DNA from: Streptomyces abyssalis
GTDB lineage: Bacteria > Actinomycetota > Actinomycetes > Streptomycetales > Streptomycetaceae
Assembly: GCF_001751365.1 (NCBI RefSeq)
Contig: NZ_LJGT01000037.1
Span: 310,001 to 374,000 of the forward strand
DNA: 64,000 nt
Direction: 5' to 3'
In this document: positions 59,299 through 64,000 of the stretch, piece after piece
Numbering within the stretch: position 1 is the first letter of the stretch
How the letters are laid out: each line of letters begins with the position of its first letter
The notes under the pieces: model-generated
Database searches by the model: none
Told to the model about the DNA's origin: nothing
The model's input: only the letters and a program-made list of their open reading frames with translations
Made by a program: the position numbers and the translations under genes

Positions 59299-60111
59299 AT
59301 GGGACGTGCGCTGCGCAACATCTTCGTCGCCGGATGCGTGCTGCTCTGGCTGATCCCGCTCTATCTGCTGATCGTCAACGCCCTTACCCCTGCGGGTGGT
59401 TACACCGGTACACCGGACTGGGCACCGCGCGGGTTCGCGATCCTCGACAACCTGCACATCGCGTGGAGCGAGGCGGGCATCGGGCAGAGCTTCCTGGTCT
59501 CGCTGCTGTACTCGGTGGTGTGCGGGGCGGTGGCCGTGCTGGTCGCCGCGATGGCCGCATTCGCCGTCGTGGTACTGCCGGTTCCCAGGCCCGCCTTCTG
59601 GTTCTGGCTGATCTACTCCGGGACGCTCTTCCCGTTGCAGATGTTCCTCGCCCCCCTGTTCGGACTGTACGCGGACGCCGACCTCTACGACACACGGCTC
59701 GGCCTGATGCTGGTGTACGTGGCGTGGGCGGCGCCTTTTGCGTTCTTCCTCATCCGCAACCAGATGACGACCATGCCGCCGGAGATCACAGAGGCGGCGA
59801 TGCTGGACGGCGCATCCTTCCGGCGGATCTTCTGGCGCATCCACGTGCCGCTGATGAGCTCCGGTCTGGGGGCGGCGTTCATCTTCCAGTTCGCCGCCGT
59901 CTGGAACGACCTGCTGCTGGGCATCACGCTCAGCCGCAGCCCCGAGGTGCAGCCGGTGATGGCGGCGCTGATGACGCTCAACTCCGCGTACAGCTCCTCC
60001 GGTCCGCCCGTGATCCTCGCCGGGGCGTTGATCGTCTCGGTGCCCACCCTGCTCGTCTTCCTCCTCTTCCGCGGTCTCTTCCTCCGCGGAGTCACCGCCA
60101 TCGCCCGATGA
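59299..60111 (+). CDS. carbohydrate ABC transporter permease (MalG type), second importer
   Basis: A 270-residue CUT1 permease with six helices and almost no N-terminal tail. Coupling motif EITEAAMLDGASFRRIFWRIHVPLMSSGL. The start has GAGG (AGGAGG) about 10 bases upstream. The GH38 gene starts 13 bp on, so hydrolase and importer are one operon. No ATP-binding protein is encoded in it. Confidence 0.93.
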   Translation: MGRALRNIFVAGCVLLWLIPLYLLIVNALTPAGGYTGTPDWAPRGFAILDNLHIAWSEAGIGQSFLVSLLYSVVCGAVAVLVAAMAAFAVVVLPVPRPAFWFWLIYSGTLFPLQMFLAPLFGLYADADLYDTRLGLMLVYVAWAAPFAFFLIRNQMTTMPPEITEAAMLDGASFRRIFWRIHVPLMSSGLGAAFIFQFAAVWNDLLLGITLSRSPEVQPVMAALMTLNSAYSSSGPPVILAGALIVSVPTLLVFLLFRGLFLRGVTAIAR

Positions 60112-60124
60112 AAGCGAGTGCCGC

Positions 60125-63100
60125 ATGACGACCCGTGCCCTCGTACGGACAAACGACTGGGACCACGAGAGGATCCACGACAGCCTGCGCGCGTCCGTCG
60201 TCTCGGCGGAAGGGCGGCTGGGCGGCGGCAGGCTGCGGCTGGTCCAGGAGCCGCTGCTGCGCCGCGCCTCCGGCGGCGGACTGCTGCAGTCGCTGCGCGT
60301 GGAGCCGGCAGCCGGCCACGCCGTTCCGGATGAGCTGGACGTACGCACGGACTCCGGTGCGGGCCTGCCCGTCGAACGGCAGCCGGGCCCAGCGGGTTCG
60401 GTACGGCTGCTCGTGCCGGCCGTCGACTCGGCTCAGGACGTCGCCGTCTCGCTGCCGGGCCGGGACGAGGAGAGCATCGCGGTGACGCTGACGCCGCAGC
60501 GGCGGTGGACGGTCCATCTCGTCCACCACTCGCATCTCGACATCGGCTACACCGATCCGCAGGGCCGGGTGCTGGCCGAGCATCTGTCCTATCTGGACTC
60601 GTGTCTGGAGCTGACGCGGGCGACGGACGACTGGCCCGCCGACTCTCAGTTCCGCTGGTGTGTGGAGTCGCTGTGGTCCTTCCAGCAGTGGGCCGCGGCC
60701 CGGCCGGCGGAGCAGGTGGCGGAGTTCGTACGCCGGGTACGGCAGGGACGCATCGAACTGACCGCGATGCCGTTCAACCTGCACACCGAGACCTGCTCCA
60801 CAGACGAACTCCACGAACTGCTGCGCTCCGCACGGCAGGTGAGCGACGAGCACGGTCTCACCCTCCCCTCCGCGATGCAGACCGACGTACCTGGCTCGGT
60901 CGTGGGGCTGGTGGATGCGCTCGCCTCGGCAGGCGTGAAGTACCTCTCGGTGGCGCATAATTGGGCGGGCCGCTCCGTGCCGCACCTCGTCGGCGGGGAC
61001 AAGCTGCCCCGGCTGTTCCGCTGGGCGGCCCCCAGCGGCAACAGCCTGCTGGTGTGGGTGACGGACACCCCGCACGGGCTGGCCTACATGGAGGGCCCGC
61101 TGCTCGGCTTCGACACCGACTACGGTCGCGTCGACGATCTGCTGCCCGCCTATCTGACGGCGCTGGCGACCCGCCCCTATCCGTACCCGGGCAGCGTCTT
61201 CGGCTGGAGCATGGACCAGGAGCAAACCGAACGTGAGCCGTACCCGTGGGACGTGCTGCACCTGCGTGTACAGGGCAAGTTCGGGGACAACGCGCCGCCG
61301 CGCCGGATCATCGCCGACACCGTGCGCCGCTGGAACGAGACGTGGGCCTACCCGCAGTTGCGTCTCTCCCGTAACGAGGATTTCTTCACCGACGCGGAGG
61401 CGCGCCTCGGCGACAAGATCCGTACCTTCGAGGGCGACTGGACGGACTGGTGGGTCGACGGCGTCGGTTCGGGTGCGCATCCGCTCTCGATGGCGCGCAC
61501 TGCCCAGTCCGCCGTCGCCGACGCCCAGACCCTCGGCACCTTCGCCGGAATAGTCGGCGCTGACGGCGCAGTTGAGGAGACAGCCGGAGCGGCCGGAGTC
61601 TACGAGGCCGTCTCTCTCTTCGACGAACACACCTGGGGAGCGGCCGACCCCTGGACCCACGGCCACGAGCACACGCACTCAGGCGAGCAGCAGTGGCACT
61701 GGAAGTACGGGCAGGCGCTGCGCGCCCACGACGACTCCCGGTCCTTGCTGGACCGCGCCGCCGCGCGCCTCGGGCAGCGGCTGGCCGCCGCGGAGGGAGC
61801 GGACGCTTCGTACCACGTGATCAACACCTGCTCGTGGCCGCGTACGGAGATCGCGGAGATCTGGCTGCCGGAGAGCAGCATCGGTCTGGGCGCGTCCGTG
61901 TCCGTACACGACGCCCGCACGGGCGAACCTCTCGACCACGAGGAACGCGCCCAGGTCAACCCCGAACACCGCGACGCGGGACGCTTCCTGCGCGTGCGCG
62001 TGGAGGACGTACCGCCGGCGGGCTCGGTACGCCTGGACATCTTCGCCGGGCCCGAGCCGGCGGAGAGTCCGCGTGCCGCTCCCCCGTGGAATCCGACCGG
62101 CGGTCCCGAGAAGCACGACCCCGGCGAGAGCGCGGCGCGGGCGCAGGCACACACGGACCCCGCGCTGCTGGAGAACGAACACCTCGCGGTGCGGGTCGAC
62201 CTCGCCCACGCGTGCGTCTCGTCCGTCGTCGACAAGGCGACCGGCCGGGAACTGGTTCGCACGGACGCGACCGTCGGGTTCAACGCCTACATCCACGACA
62301 GCTACACCACGGCCGGAGGCTTCAACCACAACTCCAGCCGCACCACGGCCTCCGACCGGCTGGAGCACCTGGGCACGCGCGTGGTCGCGCCTCCCGCTGC
62401 GCTGATCGCCCGTACGTCCACCACCACTTCGGAGTCCGTCACGTACGAGACCCGGCCCGGCGGCGCGAAGCGGGTGCGCACCACCTTGACGCTGCCGCGC
62501 GGCATCGCCCGGCTCGACATCGACAACCGCGTCGACAAGGACGCCACGCTGGGCAAGGAGAGCGCGTACTTCGCGTTCCCCTTCGCCTTCGACGATCCCG
62601 AGGTGCGGATGGAGGCCTCGGGCGGCGTCACCGGCAGCGGCCTTCCCGTCGTGCCCGGTTCGGCTCTCCACATGCGGGCCGTGCGCCGCTGGATCACGCT
62701 CGCCGAAGGCGACTTCACCGTCGCGTGGGCCACGCAGGACGCGCCGCTGGTGCAGTTCGGGAACATCGCCCTGCCGTACGCGCCGTTCCCCCGCACACTG
62801 GAACACGACGAGCCGGCCACCGTCTTCTCGTGGATACACAACAACCTCTGGGACACCAACTTCCCCAGCACGCAAGGCTTCGACTTCAGCTTCCGCTACA
62901 GCCTCGCCTGCGCGTCCAGGCAGGCGGCGACCGGCCTCGGGCCGCGCACGGCTGCGGCCGGGAGCCGTCCGCTGCACGCCGTGCGGGCACGGGGCGGGCC
63001 CGGCGGCGGGGGCGGTGAGGCCGGGGATGCCCGCTCGCTGATGAGCGACTCCCTCGCCTTCGCCGAACTCGGCGACGCGCGGGTGCGTCTCGTCGGCGCG

Positions 63101-63316
63101 ACGACTCCAGGCCCCGGCAAGGCCGTACTGCTGCGGCTGCAGTCCTTCGCCGAGGAACCCCTGACGTGCCCGGTACGGGCGCTCTTTCCCGTGACGGCCG
63201 CGCACCGCGCCGACTACCTCGGCCGCGCGGTGAGCCCGCTCCAGCTCGCCGACGGTACGACGCGCGTGGACATCCCACCGCTGAGCACGGCGGCGGTGCT
63301 TTTCGAACGTCCGTGA
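60125..63316 (+). CDS. GH38-family alpha-mannosidase-like glycoside hydrolase
   Basis: A 1063-residue family 38 enzyme. The catalytic domain opens with VHLVHHSHLDIGYTDPQGRV, giving zinc ligands H137 and D139. The nucleophile position is D254 in PSAMQTDVPGS, and a late active-site histidine is in SLFDEHTWGAADPWTHGHEHTHS. The middle three-helix bundle and large C-terminal beta domain (to 1063) are complete, with Gly-rich and Pro-rich inserts near 615-640 and 950. No signal peptide: it acts on imported glycans. It should cleave alpha-mannosides; the exact linkage is unknown. Confidence 0.87.
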   Translation: MTTRALVRTNDWDHERIHDSLRASVVSAEGRLGGGRLRLVQEPLLRRASGGGLLQSLRVEPAAGHAVPDELDVRTDSGAGLPVERQPGPAGSVRLLVPAVDSAQDVAVSLPGRDEESIAVTLTPQRRWTVHLVHHSHLDIGYTDPQGRVLAEHLSYLDSCLELTRATDDWPADSQFRWCVESLWSFQQWAAARPAEQVAEFVRRVRQGRIELTAMPFNLHTETCSTDELHELLRSARQVSDEHGLTLPSAMQTDVPGSVVGLVDALASAGVKYLSVAHNWAGRSVPHLVGGDKLPRLFRWAAPSGNSLLVWVTDTPHGLAYMEGPLLGFDTDYGRVDDLLPAYLTALATRPYPYPGSVFGWSMDQEQTEREPYPWDVLHLRVQGKFGDNAPPRRIIADTVRRWNETWAYPQLRLSRNEDFFTDAEARLGDKIRTFEGDWTDWWVDGVGSGAHPLSMARTAQSAVADAQTLGTFAGIVGADGAVEETAGAAGVYEAVSLFDEHTWGAADPWTHGHEHTHSGEQQWHWKYGQALRAHDDSRSLLDRAAARLGQRLAAAEGADASYHVINTCSWPRTEIAEIWLPESSIGLGASVSVHDARTGEPLDHEERAQVNPEHRDAGRFLRVRVEDVPPAGSVRLDIFAGPEPAESPRAAPPWNPTGGPEKHDPGESAARAQAHTDPALLENEHLAVRVDLAHACVSSVVDKATGRELVRTDATVGFNAYIHDSYTTAGGFNHNSSRTTASDRLEHLGTRVVAPPAALIARTSTTTSESVTYETRPGGAKRVRTTLTLPRGIARLDIDNRVDKDATLGKESAYFAFPFAFDDPEVRMEASGGVTGSGLPVVPGSALHMRAVRRWITLAEGDFTVAWATQDAPLVQFGNIALPYAPFPRTLEHDEPATVFSWIHNNLWDTNFPSTQGFDFSFRYSLACASRQAATGLGPRTAAAGSRPLHAVRARGGPGGGGGEAGDARSLMSDSLAFAELGDARVRLVGATTPGPGKAVLLRLQSFAEEPLTCPVRALFPVTAAHRADYLGRAVSPLQLADGTTRVDIPPLSTAAVLFERP

Positions 63317-63367
63317 CGCGGCCCGGCCCCACAGCCGCACCCCGCTTCCGTCCCCGAAGGAGAACCT

Positions 63368-64000
63368 GTGTACCGGCTCGACCCGCGATACGCCCCTGCG
63401 CCGCAGGCCCGCCTCGTCACCGGCTGGCAGGCCGTGTCCGCGGAACTGCCGCAGGAACCGGCGGTCGTGGCGGTGGACGGGCCGCCGGCCACGGACTGGG
63501 ACACCCTGCGGAGCCGCCTGGCGAAAGACCTCTCCTCCAGCGGCACTGCGGTGGAGGTGCTCGACGTGCGCGACCACTACGCACCGGCGGAGGTCGTCGT
63601 GCGGCGCACCGTGCGGCCCGAGGACGCCGGTGACCCCTACTACTGCAAGCTCGCGGACAACTCTGTGGAGCACCTCTTCGGCACCGTCCCGGAGCCGGCG
63701 CCGCCGCGGGAGGGACTGCTGCTGATCTGCGGCCCGGGCGCAGCCGTGCTCGCACACGATGTGCTGTGGTACGCGGACGTACCCAAGCGCCACGCGGAGG
63801 CCGCTGTCGCGGCCGGCACCGGATCCAATCTCGGACTGCCGGGCCTGCGCGGCGAGTTGCGCCGGCTGTTCTACGTCGACTGGCCCATGCTCGACCGGCA
63901 CCGGGACGCCCTGGCACCCCGCGTCGATGCCTGGCTCGACGTGCAGGAGCCCCAACACCCCGTCCTCATCGACGGGGACGGGCTTCGCGCCACTCTGGCG
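63368..64000 (+). CDS. mannose-6-phosphate-isomerase-like protein, N-terminal part (cut by window end)
   Basis: An open frame from a GTG at 63368 (AAGGAGAA 5 bases upstream) to the right edge, 211 codons, without stop. The visible part includes YYCKLADNSVEHLFGTVP, LLLICGPGAAVLAHDVLWYADVPKRHAEAAVAAGTGSNLGLPG and RRLFYVDWPMLDRHRDALAPRVDAWLDVQ. It reminds me of the long N-terminal domain of large class I mannose-6-phosphate isomerase-like proteins, in which a cupin isomerase domain would follow beyond the edge. 52 bp after the GH38 gene, so it belongs to the same operon, and a mannose-phosphate role would fit. Assignment from memory of the pattern, not proven. Confidence 0.55.
   Translation, partial: MYRLDPRYAPAPQARLVTGWQAVSAELPQEPAVVAVDGPPATDWDTLRSRLAKDLSSSGTAVEVLDVRDHYAPAEVVVRRTVRPEDAGDPYYCKLADNSVEHLFGTVPEPAPPREGLLLICGPGAAVLAHDVLWYADVPKRHAEAAVAAGTGSNLGLPGLRGELRRLFYVDWPMLDRHRDALAPRVDAWLDVQEPQHPVLIDGDGLRATLA

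Noticed and set aside
61679..63958. 759-codon minus-strand frame opposite GH38
   Set aside because: GH38 motifs are clear on the plus strand; the antisense frame has only compositional bias.
1..64000. tRNA, rRNA, CRISPR, insertion sequences and att sites
   Set aside because: By eye I found no clover-leaf candidates, repeat-spacer arrays, transposase motifs or flanking direct repeats; a covariance-model search would be needed to exclude small RNAs.

Overview
The window is high-GC actinomycete chromosome, most likely Streptomyces or a close relative. The evidence is strong third-position GC bias, GTG starts and stop/start overlaps (ATGA, GTGA). Typical family markers are also present: a Scr1-type helix-turn-helix/DUF397 pair, an ECF41 sigma factor, secreted proteases with Streptomyces-style leaders, and a TTA codon in a LysR regulator. 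I saw no rRNA, tRNA, CRISPR array, phage or intact insertion sequence. Coding density is about 90%.

Layout. 1-9 kb: a Glu/Leu/Phe/Val dehydrogenase cut by the left edge, a GNAT acetyltransferase, two secreted peptidases (M14, S8), a thioesterase, an M50 site-2 protease with CBS domains, then an NDH-2-like flavoprotein followed directly by an ECF41 sigma factor. 9-15.4 kb: a minus-strand operon (choline-kinase-like phosphotransferase, APC permease, two-part FAD/GcvT dehydrogenase), then the HTH/DUF397 pair. 15.5-20.6 kb: a compact isonitrile cluster (IsnA/PvcA-type synthase overlapping an IsnB/PvcB-type Fe/2-oxoglutarate oxygenase), a divergent LysR gene with a TTA codon, and an amino-acid permease behind a 110-bp array of helically phased CTCAA repeats.

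20.7-31.8 kb: small membrane proteins, a second APC permease, lipid- and thioesterase-like genes, a phospholipid-methyltransferase/DedA pair, a DesK-type two-component system, and a PadR/SGNH-hydrolase operon with a 14-bp-arm operator. 31.9-36.7 kb: a complete urease operon in the order ureA-B-C-F-G-D without ureE. 37-41.3 kb: TauE/SafE exporter, Rrf2 regulator, GntP permease and TesB-like thioesterase. 41.4-44.8 kb: a TetR regulator, an MHS transporter, a PaaI thioesterase and a 100-codon in-frame remnant of an aromatic acyl-CoA ligase, apparently a decayed aromatic-acid locus. 44.8-48.3 kb: a CcdA/TlpA thiol-redox pair, a CapA-like phosphatase and a small exported protein.

48.3-64 kb is a carbohydrate island. 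On the minus strand are a GH42 beta-galactosidase, an ABC importer (binding protein and two permeases) and galactonate dehydratase. On the plus strand are a short-chain dehydrogenase, a GntR/FadR regulator, a second ABC importer, a GH38 alpha-mannosidase-like enzyme and a mannose-6-phosphate-isomerase-like gene cut by the right edge. Neither importer has its own ATPase, as expected if both share a genome-encoded MsiK-type ATPase. Beta-galactosidase, a sugar dehydrogenase candidate and galactonate dehydratase suggest an oxidative (De Ley-Doudoroff type) galactose route. GH38 plus the isomerase-like gene suggest mannoside use.
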